This document shows positions 17,154-25,509 of a stretch of DNA of 64,000 nucleotides, piece by piece (the first letter of the stretch is position 1; the number at the start of each line of letters is the position of its first letter). Source of the DNA: Pusillimonas sp. UBA3987 (lineage in GTDB: Bacteria > Pseudomonadota > Gammaproteobacteria > Burkholderiales > Burkholderiaceae_B); contig DGCD01000017.1 in the NCBI GenBank assembly GCA_002384935.1, positions 62,001-126,000 on the forward strand, read 5' to 3'. The notes under the pieces are model-generated. The model did not search any database, was not told the origin of the DNA, and saw only the letters and a list, made by a program, of their open reading frames with translations. A program made the translations under genes and the position numbers.

Positions 17154-17822
17154 CTACCGCACTACTGGAACCAACCGTCCGAACAGCCAATCGCCCATTT
17201 CCTCAACACTATGCACCAGCACGGTTGGCTCGGCGCTGCGCAAAGTATCCACATCGTGTGCACCATAACTCACCGCAATACTGTCAATGCCGGCGTTGTG
17301 CGCCATCAAAACATCATGTGTCGTATCGCCCACCATCACCACACGGGCCTGCTCCAGACCCAAGCCATGAATAATATCGAACAACATGGTCGGGTCCGGT
17401 TTCCCTTTGGCCTCATCGGCACACCGCGTCATGTCAAAATAATGCTGCAGGTTCGAAGCATGCAACACCCGATCAAGCCCGATCCGGCCCTTGCCTGTTG
17501 CAACGGCAAGGCTGACCCGCTCCTCTTTCAACCCCGACAACACCTCGGGAATGCCATCGAACAAAGGAATGGCCTGGTCATTCTGAAAAAAATGATGCTT
17601 GTAACGCTCAACAAATGCAAAAAGCTGGTCAGATGGCAAATCGGGCGCCACGTGGTAAAGCGCACTTTCCAGTGACAAACCGATTACCCAGGCAGCCCGT
17701 TCACGAGCCGGCACCGGCAGTTGCATATCGGCGCATGCCAACTGAATCGCACTTACAATAGACTGCGTCGAATCCATTATGGTTCCGTCCCAGTCGAAAA
17801 TAACAGCATCGTACTGTTTCAA
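17154..17822 (-). CDS. HAD-family phosphatase (phosphoglycolate-phosphatase-like)
   Basis: Subclass IA HAD hydrolase of 222 residues. Motif I is VIFDWDGTIMDS, with nucleophile D10 and acid/base D12; motif II lies in LAVATGKG, motif III K in GKPDPTM and motif IV in MVGDTTHDV. A helical cap domain spans about 18-90. The closest general type is Gph, but the physiological substrate cannot be read from sequence. Its ATG overlaps the stop of rluC by four bases, a linkage common in Bordetella relatives. Confidence 0.88.
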   Translation of the reverse strand: MKQYDAVIFDWDGTIMDSTQSIVSAIQLACADMQLPVPARERAAWVIGLSLESALYHVAPDLPSDQLFAFVERYKHHFFQNDQAIPLFDGIPEVLSGLKEERVSLAVATGKGRIGLDRVLHASNLQHYFDMTRCADEAKGKPDPTMLFDIIHGLGLEQARVVMVGDTTHDVLMAHNAGIDSIAVSYGAHDVDTLRSAEPTVLVHSVEEMGDWLFGRLVPVVR

Positions 17823-18748
17823 GACATCTGCTCCAACTCTTTAAGTAGGGCCTGGCATGCAGGCGGAAGTGCGGCTTCGAGCCGCAGAATTTCATCACTG
17901 GCAGGATGAGGAATATCAAGTCGCCAGGCATGCAGAAACATACGACCAAAACCGCGCCGGGAAAAAAGCGCCCTGACTTCATCGTGGCCATACTTATCGT
18001 CTCCCACAATGGGATAGCCACTGGCTGCCAGATGAACCCGAATCTGATGGGTCCGGCCGGTTTTCAGCTCCGCCTCAACCAAGGAGAAACGTCCCGCGTA
18101 ACGTTGCATCAGGTTAATAATGGTGTGCGCCGGCTTTCCCAAGGGGTCGACCTTGACGCGTCGCTCGCCGGAGGATGTCAACCACTTCAATAAAGGTTGT
18201 CGCAAATGCTGACGGTCGTTCTGCCAGTCGCCCTCCACTAAAGCCTGATACCGTTTTCGTCCTTTGCCTTCACGCATCATTTGATGCAAAGCCACCAGCG
18301 CCGACCGCTTTTTGGCAATAATCAACAAGCCGGATGTTTCACGGTCAAGGCGATGCGCAAGTTCGAGGAACCGGGCATCCGGGCGCGCCGCACGCAACTG
18401 CTCGATAACGCCGAACGAGACGCCACTGCCGCCATGTACGGCCACGCCAGCCGGCTTGTCGATAACCAAAAGGGCGTCATCTTCGTAAACAATCGGAAAA
18501 CTGGCAGCCGGCGCACGGGGCCGGGTATCCCGATTGGGCATTCGAAACGGCGGCACGCGAACCGAGTCGCCCTCAAGCAGCCGGTACTCCGCCTGGCAGC
18601 GCCCTTTGTTGACTCTCACCTGCCCGGAACGAATGGCCTTGTAAATATGACTTTTCGGCACCCCTTTGCAGGTTTTCAACAGAAAATTATCGATGCGCTG
18701 TCCAGCCTGTTCCGCGCCAATTTGTAACGTTTGAACGACCATATTCAT
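17819..18748 (-). CDS. rluC: 23S rRNA pseudouridine synthase RluC
   Basis: RluA-family synthase making pseudouridines at 955, 2504 and 2580 of 23S rRNA (E. coli numbering). With the ATG at 18748 it is 309 residues: an S4 RNA-binding domain (about 16-75; AGQRIDNFLLKTCKGVPKSH), then the catalytic domain with D135 in HRLDRETSG. Two further in-frame starts (18775, 18790) are possible, but no clear ribosome-binding site favours them, and they run into the probable rne promoter. It is divergent from rne, an arrangement shared with E. coli, where rluC and rne are also adjacent and divergent. Confidence 0.92.
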   Translation of the reverse strand: MNMVVQTLQIGAEQAGQRIDNFLLKTCKGVPKSHIYKAIRSGQVRVNKGRCQAEYRLLEGDSVRVPPFRMPNRDTRPRAPAASFPIVYEDDALLVIDKPAGVAVHGGSGVSFGVIEQLRAARPDARFLELAHRLDRETSGLLIIAKKRSALVALHQMMREGKGRKRYQALVEGDWQNDRQHLRQPLLKWLTSSGERRVKVDPLGKPAHTIINLMQRYAGRFSLVEAELKTGRTHQIRVHLAASGYPIVGDDKYGHDEVRALFSRRGFGRMFLHAWRLDIPHPASDEILRLEAALPPACQALLKELEQMS

Positions 18749-18767
18749 GGTTTGAGAAGATTCCGGT

Positions 18768-18795
18768 TTGCGCATAGACAAAACAGGCATATAAT
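18768..18795 (+). promoter_or_regulatory. Putative rne promoter
   Basis: A perfect -10 TATAAT (18790-18795) with a poor -35 (TTGCGC, 18768-18773) at 16 bases. Transcription would begin near 18802, directly at the base of the structured element at 18810-18899. This gives an rne leader of almost 490 bases. The region also overlaps the alternative upstream starts of rluC. Confidence 0.55.
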
Positions 18796-18809
18796 CTTAT
18801 TAGCCTATA

Positions 18810-18899
18810 GAAGCTGAAACCCACCTGCGTAGAGACGAAAGTGTTACGTCTCCGTGGGTCGCGAAAGACCATATTGTACTGCTTACGTGTTTCAGCTTC
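18810..18899 (+). ncRNA. Multi-helix structured RNA at the start of the rne leader
   Basis: The 90 bases fold by eye into a closed multi-branch structure. Helix P1 is a perfect 11-bp pairing of GAAGCTGAAAC (18810-18820) with GTTTCAGCTTC (18889-18899). Inside, CCAC (18821-18824) pairs with GTGG (18854-18857) and encloses a 6-bp hairpin GAGACG / CGTCTC (18832-18837 with 18847-18852, loop of 9). Next comes a small hairpin GTC-GCGAAA-GAC (18858-18869). Bases 18870-18888 are unpaired. The rne 5' leader of enterobacteria is structured and mediates autoregulation by RNase E; I infer a similar role here. It lacks its own terminator, so a free small RNA is less likely but possible. Confidence 0.6.
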
Positions 18900-19290
18900 C
18901 GGGCCAATCGGTCGCCGGAGCGTCATGCGTCGGCGCAACAGCAGAAGAAAAATAAACTGCTTTTGTGTCAGACACTGCGCAAACCGCGTGCGACGCTTTA
19001 GTCTTTGCTTCGTTACTCGAAAGTTTTAATGCACCAGATGCGCGCAAACGGCGCATCTGCTGTTCCCAGCAAATTGTTCGTCAACCACGTTATTATTGTG
19101 AACCTGACCTTCCTGCTGCCTGAACCGTGTGCCAAGTGGCAACTCACTTCTGCCTAACGAAAAAGGTGGATGCCCCCTGACATCGGTCAGCCGGCCCTCC
19201 TTTTGTTTGCAAGATTAAACGTCTCACACCGAGTGGTCCAAGGTCGTGCGCCAGCCATGTGGCGTGCCATGACTACGGAGAAATACACTC
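18900..19290 (+). other. Remainder of the rne 5' leader, with stem-loop at 19035-19059
   Basis: About 390 bases with no convincing gene. The clearest structure is a 9-bp perfect stem CAGATGCGC / GCGCATCTG (19035-19043 with 19051-19059, loop GCAAACG). AU-rich single-stranded stretches such as GAAGAAAAATAAAC (18944-18957) and GTTTTAATG (19023-19031) are plausible RNase E entry sites. Short open frames here have no ribosome-binding sites and look like chance. An GGAG motif just before 19291 serves rne. Confidence 0.5.
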
Positions 19291-22200
19291 ATGAAACGCA
19301 TGTTGTTCAATGCAACGCACCAAGAAGAGTTGCGCGTTGCCATTGTCGACGGTCAGAAACTCATCGACCTCGACATTGAAACCGCCGGACGCGAGCAGCG
19401 AAAAGGCAATATCTACAAAGGGGTCATCACCCGCATCGAACCCGGCCTTGAGGCATGTTTTGTCAGCTACGGCGAAGAGCGCCATGGCTTTCTGCCCTTC
19501 AAGGAAATTGCCCGCGGTTACTTCAAAGACGGCGTCGACGTCAGGTCGGCCCGCATTCAGGATGCGGTCTACGAAGGCCAGGAACTGATCGTCCAGGTAG
19601 AGAAAGAAGAACGTGGCAACAAAGGCGCAGCGCTGACAACGTTTGTTTCGCTTGCCGGTCGCTACCTTGTTTTAATGCCCAACAACCCTCGCGGAGGTGG
19701 TGTATCACGCCGGGTAGAGGGCGAAGAGCGCCAGGAACTGCGCGAAGCGATGGATCAGCTCGACGTGCCGCCGGGAATGAGCATTATCGCGCGCACAGCA
19801 GGCATCGGGCGAAGCGCAGAGGAATTGCAGTGGGATTTATCCTACCTGCTCCAACTCTGGACTGCGATCGACACAGCAGCAAAAGACAATGCGGCCCCCA
19901 TTCTCATTTACCTTGAGTCCAGTCTGGTCATTCGTGCCATCCGTGACTATTTCTCACCGGAAATCGGCGAGATCCTCATCGACACCGAAGAGATCGCCGA
20001 GCAGGCAACCGCCTTCATGAGCGTGGTCATGCCCGACAACGTTCAACGGGTCAAGGTATACAAAGACGACATCCCGCTTTTCTCCCGGTTTCAAATCGAA
20101 CATCAAATTGAAACCGCGTACTCCCGCACGGTACAACTGCCATCAGGCGGCGCAGTGGTCATCGACCACACAGAGGCACTGGTTGCCGTCGACGTCAACT
20201 CAGCGCGCTCTACTCGCGGTGCCGATATCGAAGAAACGGCCATGCGAACCAACCTGGAAGCGGCCGAGGAAGTTGCCCGCCAGCTTCGTTTGCGCGACCT
20301 GGGCGGCCTGATCGTCATCGACTTCATCGATATGGAGGACAACAAGAACCAGCGTCTTGTTGAACAACGCCTTCGAGACGCCCTTCACTTTGACCGTGCA
20401 CGGGTCCAAATGGGCAAAATATCCCGTTTCGGCCTCATGGAGCTGTCGCGACAACGCCTGCGTCCTGCACTGAACGAGGGTTCTCACATTACCTGCCCCC
20501 GCTGCAATGGCACTGGCGTCATCCGCGATGCAGAATCCAGCGCGCTGCATGTACTGCGCCTGCTGCAGGAAGAGGCCATGAAGGAACACACGGCTGCCTT
20601 GCACGCACAAGTACCGGTCGACGTCGCTACATTCCTGCTGAACGAAAAACGCGCCGATATCACCAAGATCGAATCGCGCCTGAAAGTAAACCTTGTTCTG
20701 ATTCCCAACAAGAACCTGGAAACGCCTCATCATCATATTGAGCGCTTGAGGCACGATGACCCGCGCCTGGACAATGCCGTTACCAGTTTCCAACTGGTGG
20801 AAGCCCCCGATACCGACATTAGTTACCCGGGAAACAAGGAAACAGAAAGCAAGCCACGGCAGGAAGCGATTGTTAAAAGCATTACCCACGCACAGCCTGC
20901 CCCGGTGGTTGCTACAACAACGCCAACCGCAGTTACCGGCACCGTAAGCGCAGGTCAAACGGCAACGCAGCAGGCAACCAGTTTGTTCAAACGTTTCATG
21001 AACTGGCTCAGTGGTGCAAGTGCCGATACAAGCACCACCCCTTCACCAGCGCCTGTTCAGAAGGAAGAATCAAAAGAGAAGGCCGACCATCGTTCACGAC
21101 GTCGCGGCGGACGCGGGCGCCGACGCAGTGAAAGCGGTGACGGCGCATCCGAGAAAACGCAGCACACTCAAGGTGCACGTCGCACGCGACACCGCCCGGA
21201 AGAGACTGAATCAAAAGAAGCGGCAACCACGACCGCCACTAAAGAGCAGACGTCCGAAGAGGCTCAAAGCGAAGAACGTTCCAGTTCGAATCGTCGTGGA
21301 CGTCGCGGACGCGGCCGGAACAGGCGCGACCGAACCGATGTCGCGGCCGAGCAGGGCACCCCGTCGGAAAACAATACCGGCGAAACAGACCGTTCACGTG
21401 ACACGGCAACCGAACGGCCACAACCCAAAACCGCTCAGAAAGGTCACAGCGACCAAAGTGAAGAAGAAAATCAGCAAATCGCTGATGCGGGCGACGACAA
21501 CATCGATGCCGATGCGAACGATACGGGTACGGAACGCAAGCGCCGCCGGCGCCGCAGCCGTCGTGGACGTCGCAGTAACACTGAAACCAACGTGGCAACT
21601 CAAGACGTGTTGGCCTCTGAAGATGCCCAATCGCCATCAGCGCAAACAGCCGCTTCGGAACCGGAAGCAACATCCGCACCCGTTGCAGACCCAAATTCGT
21701 CCCACTTGGCAACCGTTGATTCCGAGCCAGGCGAATCGGTTAGCGCACCGCAGGCAAGCAGCCCGGAACAAGTGTCGTCAAAAGTCGACTCCCCTCAAGC
21801 CACCGAGCCTGCTCCGTCTGCTCCGTCTGCTCCGTCTGCTCCGTCTGCTCCCTCTGAAGAGCCCGCAACAGTCGATCGTCATAACGAGGTTCAGAATGCG
21901 AATGCTGTAGCCGGGAACATCACTGGAGGTCCCGTAGAGACATCCACAACCGATAATGAGATTTCTTCGGCTGAGGATGTGGCTCCCGAACCGGCAACCG
22001 AGGAAGTGACTCCTGCAGCCAAGCAGGAAACGGCTGAAACGACAACCGCCGCCGAGACGCCTGAGCCGGTAGCGGAAGATAAACCGCAAAAGACACCTGC
22101 CGTGGCAGTTGGCAAAGCCAATACGGAGCACCATTCAACGGCGACTCAAGCCACGTCTGAGTCCTCTCTTGCAGACATGGTCGCTTCGTCTGGACTGCAG

Positions 22201-22338
22201 CTCGTGGAAACACGCGCTGACGCAGTCAAGTCCAAACACAACGGCGCGGCAACCCCGGTTTCAGTGGGGCGGCCACGTAAAGCGGCTGCCGTTGTTCACG
22301 ACGAACCGCTGCAACAAGTTGAAACCGGGTCCAGGTAG
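19291..22338 (+). CDS. rne: Ribonuclease E
   Basis: Endoribonuclease at the core of the RNA degradosome. Residues 1-510 form the catalytic half: S1 domain (about 38-120), RNase H-like and 5'-sensor regions, the DNase I-like site with D301 (AVDVNSAR) and D344 (IVIDFIDM), and the Zn-link C402/C405 (CPRCNGTG) that joins dimers. The C-terminal half (about 510-1015) is low-complexity. It has a candidate amphipathic membrane-binding helix (SLFKRFMNWLSG, about 564-575) and three arginine-rich RNA-binding patches near 600, 670 and 750. Ala/Pro/Glu-rich spacer with five APS repeats (841-855) follows. The extreme C-terminus (PVSVGRPRKAAAV) may be a partner-binding motif. It is followed by a strong terminator. 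Confidence 0.96.
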   Translation: MKRMLFNATHQEELRVAIVDGQKLIDLDIETAGREQRKGNIYKGVITRIEPGLEACFVSYGEERHGFLPFKEIARGYFKDGVDVRSARIQDAVYEGQELIVQVEKEERGNKGAALTTFVSLAGRYLVLMPNNPRGGGVSRRVEGEERQELREAMDQLDVPPGMSIIARTAGIGRSAEELQWDLSYLLQLWTAIDTAAKDNAAPILIYLESSLVIRAIRDYFSPEIGEILIDTEEIAEQATAFMSVVMPDNVQRVKVYKDDIPLFSRFQIEHQIETAYSRTVQLPSGGAVVIDHTEALVAVDVNSARSTRGADIEETAMRTNLEAAEEVARQLRLRDLGGLIVIDFIDMEDNKNQRLVEQRLRDALHFDRARVQMGKISRFGLMELSRQRLRPALNEGSHITCPRCNGTGVIRDAESSALHVLRLLQEEAMKEHTAALHAQVPVDVATFLLNEKRADITKIESRLKVNLVLIPNKNLETPHHHIERLRHDDPRLDNAVTSFQLVEAPDTDISYPGNKETESKPRQEAIVKSITHAQPAPVVATTTPTAVTGTVSAGQTATQQATSLFKRFMNWLSGASADTSTTPSPAPVQKEESKEKADHRSRRRGGRGRRRSESGDGASEKTQHTQGARRTRHRPEETESKEAATTTATKEQTSEEAQSEERSSSNRRGRRGRGRNRRDRTDVAAEQGTPSENNTGETDRSRDTATERPQPKTAQKGHSDQSEEENQQIADAGDDNIDADANDTGTERKRRRRRSRRGRRSNTETNVATQDVLASEDAQSPSAQTAASEPEATSAPVADPNSSHLATVDSEPGESVSAPQASSPEQVSSKVDSPQATEPAPSAPSAPSAPSAPSEEPATVDRHNEVQNANAVAGNITGGPVETSTTDNEISSAEDVAPEPATEEVTPAAKQETAETTTAAETPEPVAEDKPQKTPAVAVGKANTEHHSTATQATSESSLADMVASSGLQLVETRADAVKSKHNGAATPVSVGRPRKAAAVVHDEPLQQVETGSR
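21811..21855 (+). repeat. Tandem 9-base repeat inside rne
   Basis: Five consecutive copies of GCTCCGTCT (the last is GCTCCCTCT) encode Ala-Pro-Ser five times in the disordered tail of RNase E. The unit is a multiple of three, so copy-number changes keep the frame. This looks like slippage-prone coding sequence. Confidence 0.95.
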
Positions 22339-22361
22339 TAGTAACCGCCGGCACAACAAGT

Positions 22362-22399
22362 AAAAAGGCCGGAAAGCCCCAGGGCTTTCCGGCCTTTTT
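22362..22399. terminator. Bidirectional intrinsic terminator between rne and accD
   Basis: AAAAAGGCCGGAAAGCC / GGCTTTCCGGCCTTTTT forms a long perfect stem with a four-base loop, flanked by A-run and T-run, so it can end rne on the plus strand and accD on the minus strand. It lies 23 bases after the rne stop and 17 bases after the accD stop on the other strand. Confidence 0.95.
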
Positions 22400-22416
22400 A
22401 TTCAGAAAGGAACCAT

Positions 22417-23298
22417 TCACTCCATGCGGGCAATGGACTCAACCGGCTGGCGGGTTAACAGTGCCAGAATATGCGCCAATTCCTTACGCATTTGACGACG
22501 ATCAACAACGCAATCAATCGCCCCCTTTTCAAGCAGGAATTCCGCACGCTGAAAACCCTCGGGCAACGTTTCCCGAACTGTTTGCTCGATTACACGTGGC
22601 CCGGCAAACCCTATTAACGCCTTGGGCTCAGCAATTACGACATCGCCCATAAAGGCAAAACTGGCGGAAACGCCGCCCATTGTCGGATCGGTAAGCACAC
22701 TGATAAACGGCAACCCCTCTTGCGAAAGACGCGTCAGCATGGCATTCGTCTTGGCCATTTGCATAAGCGAAAACAAACTTTCCTGCATGCGCGCGCCACC
22801 CGAGGCCGCCACGCAAATGAATGGACAGCGCAGACGAATGGCTTCCTGTGCGCCCCTGACGAAACGTTCGCCTACCACCGAGCCCATCGAGCCGCCCATA
22901 AACTCGAACTCAAAGCAGGACAACACCACGGGCAAAGTCAGAATTCGCCCGCTCATGACCACCATCGCCTCGGTTTCTCCGGTTTGCCGTGTGGCCTGCG
23001 TCACTCTGTCTGGATATTTCTTGGAGTCTTTGAATTTCAGCGGATCCACCGGACGGGTGTTCTCACCGATTTCCACCCGGCCATCGGGATCGAGCAGCGC
23101 ATCGATACGACGGCGCGCCCCGATTCTCATGTGATGGCTGCAGTTGGGGCATACATTCAGCGTGGCCGCCAAGTCATCCTTGTACAAAACTGATTCGCAA
23201 CCGGGGCACTTGATCCATAACCCTTCCGGAACGCGACGCGAATTGGCATCATTATTCCGGTTGATCCGCGGCGGCAGAATTTTGTCAATCCAGCTCAT
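22417..23298 (-). CDS. accD: Acetyl-CoA carboxylase carboxyltransferase, beta subunit
   Basis: Forms with AccA the carboxyltransferase that moves CO2 from biotin to acetyl-CoA, giving malonyl-CoA for the fab genes at 7742-12225. The start is the ATG at 23298 (MSWIDKILPP), behind AGGAAAATGACA; an earlier frame would overlap trpA. The 293-residue protein has the four-cysteine zinc ribbon C31, C34, C50, C53 and the crotonase-like core with SGGARMQE and MGGVSASFAF. It is 29 bases downstream of trpA, the trpB-trpA-accD arrangement common in Burkholderiales. Confidence 0.96.
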   Translation of the reverse strand: MSWIDKILPPRINRNNDANSRRVPEGLWIKCPGCESVLYKDDLAATLNVCPNCSHHMRIGARRRIDALLDPDGRVEIGENTRPVDPLKFKDSKKYPDRVTQATRQTGETEAMVVMSGRILTLPVVLSCFEFEFMGGSMGSVVGERFVRGAQEAIRLRCPFICVAASGGARMQESLFSLMQMAKTNAMLTRLSQEGLPFISVLTDPTMGGVSASFAFMGDVVIAEPKALIGFAGPRVIEQTVRETLPEGFQRAEFLLEKGAIDCVVDRRQMRKELAHILALLTRQPVESIARME

Positions 23299-23327
23299 TG
23301 TCATTTTCCTGATTGAAGTTTTATTGT

Positions 23328-24164
23328 TTAACCGAGCGCTCGACGAATACCCGCCAGCCACGCTCCTGCTGCCTTTGCTGCGGCCTGATCGGCATCGTGG
23401 CCGCCGGCCTGGGAAACGGCCTCTTCCATGGTCTCAATCAACTTGCTGCCGATAATAACGGCATCGCAAACCTGCCCCACGCGCTGGGCACTTTGTGCAT
23501 CGCGAATACCGAAACCAACTCCGATAGGAATTGAAACATGGCGCCGAATTGCCTGAACACGTTGTTCAACCTCGGACAAGTCGATATTGGCCGCCCCGGT
23601 TACTCCTTTCAATGACACATAGTACACATAGCCGCGCGCAATTTCGGCGACTTTTCGAATCCGCTCGTCAGTTGAGGTAGGGGCCAGCAAGAAAATGGGC
23701 GCGACCTCTGCATCGTTTAAATAACCGGCAAACTCAAGCATCTCTTCGGGCGGGTAATCAACAACCAGCACGCCGTCCACGCCTGTTTCCCGTGCTTTGC
23801 GGGCGAACTCAAGCTGCCCATAGCGCTCGACGGGATTGGCATAACCCATTAACACCACGGGCGTCGTTTTGTCTTTGTCGCGAAACGCCTGCACCATGTC
23901 GAAAACATGACGCATTCCAACCCCTTTTTCAATGGCCCGCTGCGTTGCGCGTTGCACAACCGGACCATCAGCCATGGGATCGGAAAACGGCACACCCAGT
24001 TCGATCACATCGGCACCAGCCTCGACAAGCGCATGCATCAGCGGAACCGTAGCCTGGGGCGAAGGGTCGCCCGCCGTGATGTAGGGAATTAATGCGGCGC
24101 GCCCCTGTGCCTTGGAAAAAGCCGCAGCCAAACGATCGACTCGGGCTTGTGTTGCTTCGCTCAT
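23328..24164 (-). CDS. trpA: Tryptophan synthase alpha chain
   Basis: Cleaves indole-3-glycerol phosphate to indole and glyceraldehyde 3-phosphate; indole is channelled to TrpB. The 278-residue TIM barrel has the catalytic E55 and D66 (IELGVPFSDPMADGP, matching E49/D60 of the Salmonella enzyme) and the phosphate-binding loop GVGFGI. Its ATG overlaps the trpB stop by four bases, consistent with equimolar alpha-beta synthesis. Confidence 0.97.
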   Translation of the reverse strand: MSEATQARVDRLAAAFSKAQGRAALIPYITAGDPSPQATVPLMHALVEAGADVIELGVPFSDPMADGPVVQRATQRAIEKGVGMRHVFDMVQAFRDKDKTTPVVLMGYANPVERYGQLEFARKARETGVDGVLVVDYPPEEMLEFAGYLNDAEVAPIFLLAPTSTDERIRKVAEIARGYVYYVSLKGVTGAANIDLSEVEQRVQAIRRHVSIPIGVGFGIRDAQSAQRVGQVCDAVIIGSKLIETMEEAVSQAGGHDADQAAAKAAGAWLAGIRRALG

Positions 24165-25360
24165 AATTTGATTCCGCTCATTTCGGCCACGGTATGCATG
24201 TCCTTGTCGCCCCGGCCAGACAGATTAACCAGAATAATTTTATCCTTGGACAATTGAGGCGCCAGCTTTACGGCGTGCGCAATCGCGTGCGAAGACTCTA
24301 ACGCAGGCATGATGCCCTCTGTGCGACAACACTTGTGGAATGCTTCCAGTGCCTCGGCATCGGTAATACCCACATACTCGGCACGCAAGGAATCTTTCAA
24401 CCAGGCATGCTCAGGCCCGACTCCCGGATAATCAAGCCCTGCAGAAATCGAATGTGTTTCCTGAATCTGGCCATGCTCGTCTTGCATGATATACGTGCGG
24501 TTACCATGCAAAACACCCACCATGCCCGCGCTCAGGGAAGCCGCATGACGACCGGTATCCAATCCGTCGCCCGCCGCCTCAACCCCCACGAGCTTTACAT
24601 TGGGTTCATCAAGATAAGGGTGGAAAATGCCCATGGCATTGGACCCACCGCCTACCGAAGCCAGTACATAGTCGGGCTGGCGACCCGCATACTCGGGCAT
24701 CTGCACAAGACACTCTGTGCCGATCACCGATTGGAAATCGCGAACCATGGCCGGATAAGGATGCGGCCCGGCCACCGTCCCGATAATGTAGAAAGTATTT
24801 TCAACATGGGTAACCCAGTCGCGCATCGCTTCATTCAGTGCGTCTTTCAGCGTGCGCGAACCCGACTCCACCGGTACCACGGTGGCGCCCAGAAGCTTCA
24901 TGCGATACACGTTGGACGCCTGACGACGGACATCCTCGCTACCCATGTAAACCACACACTCAAGGCCGTAACGCGCCGCAACGGTGGCAGTGGCCACGCC
25001 ATGCTGGCCCGCACCGGTTTCCGCGATAATCCGCGGCTTGCCCATGCGCCGTGCCAGCAATATCTGACCAATACAATTATTGATTTTGTGCGCGCCCGTG
25101 TGATTCAGGTCTTCCCGCTTGAACCAGATCTGGGCCCCGCCCAGCTCTTGCGACCAACGCTTGGCGTGGTAAACCGGACTGGGCCGCCCCACGAAATGCT
25201 TGAGTTCGTAATCGAATTCACGCAAAAAATCGGGATCGTCTTTGAATTTGTCGTAGGCCTGACGCAACTCGTCTAGGGCGTGCACCAGGGTTTCGGCAAC
25301 AAACGAACCACCATAGGGCCCGAAATGCCCTTTTTCGTCTGGGAACTGATAAGGTTTCAA
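24161..25360 (-). CDS. trpB: Tryptophan synthase beta chain
   Basis: PLP enzyme that joins indole and serine to make tryptophan. I read the start as the TTG at 25360, giving the family N-terminus (M)KPYQFPDEKGHFGPYGG and 399 residues; the ATG 24 codons upstream adds sequence foreign to TrpB. The PLP lysine is K92 (HTGAHKINN), and the phosphate-binding glycine loop is GGGSNAMG. Neither trpF nor truA lies upstream, although they usually precede trpB in Burkholderiales; relA is there instead, 149 bases away. TTG starts are weaker and may limit translation. Confidence 0.93.
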   Translation of the reverse strand: MKPYQFPDEKGHFGPYGGSFVAETLVHALDELRQAYDKFKDDPDFLREFDYELKHFVGRPSPVYHAKRWSQELGGAQIWFKREDLNHTGAHKINNCIGQILLARRMGKPRIIAETGAGQHGVATATVAARYGLECVVYMGSEDVRRQASNVYRMKLLGATVVPVESGSRTLKDALNEAMRDWVTHVENTFYIIGTVAGPHPYPAMVRDFQSVIGTECLVQMPEYAGRQPDYVLASVGGGSNAMGIFHPYLDEPNVKLVGVEAAGDGLDTGRHAASLSAGMVGVLHGNRTYIMQDEHGQIQETHSISAGLDYPGVGPEHAWLKDSLRAEYVGITDAEALEAFHKCCRTEGIMPALESSHAIAHAVKLAPQLSKDKIILVNLSGRGDKDMHTVAEMSGIKL

Positions 25361-25509
25361 GGAATAACTCTCTGGTTGAGCCGATCGTGCATGCCATCGG
25401 CTGTAAGGTGCCGGGTCAGGCACCCACCGCATTCAAGCACCATTACCGGCTTAATAACGACTTGGCTTCATTTTAACAGCGACCGGGCTTTCTCGCGGAA
25501 TCATGAAGG

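Noticed and set aside
18687..18938. Small minus-strand frame upstream of rluC
   Set aside because: Overlaps rluC and the structured rne leader, has no ribosome-binding site and an atypical composition; the RNA structure explains the sequence better.
21811..21855. Possible short repeat array of CRISPR kind
   Set aside because: The units are contiguous 9-base codon repeats inside rne with no spacers.
21011..21910. 299-codon frame in the second phase of rne
   Set aside because: Lys/Arg/Pro-rich out-of-frame reading of the low-complexity RNase E tail, without an initiation signal.
24335..25276. 313-codon open frame antisense to trpB
   Set aside because: Lies wholly within the well-supported trpB frame; composition is that of a reverse-complement shadow (many His and Arg).
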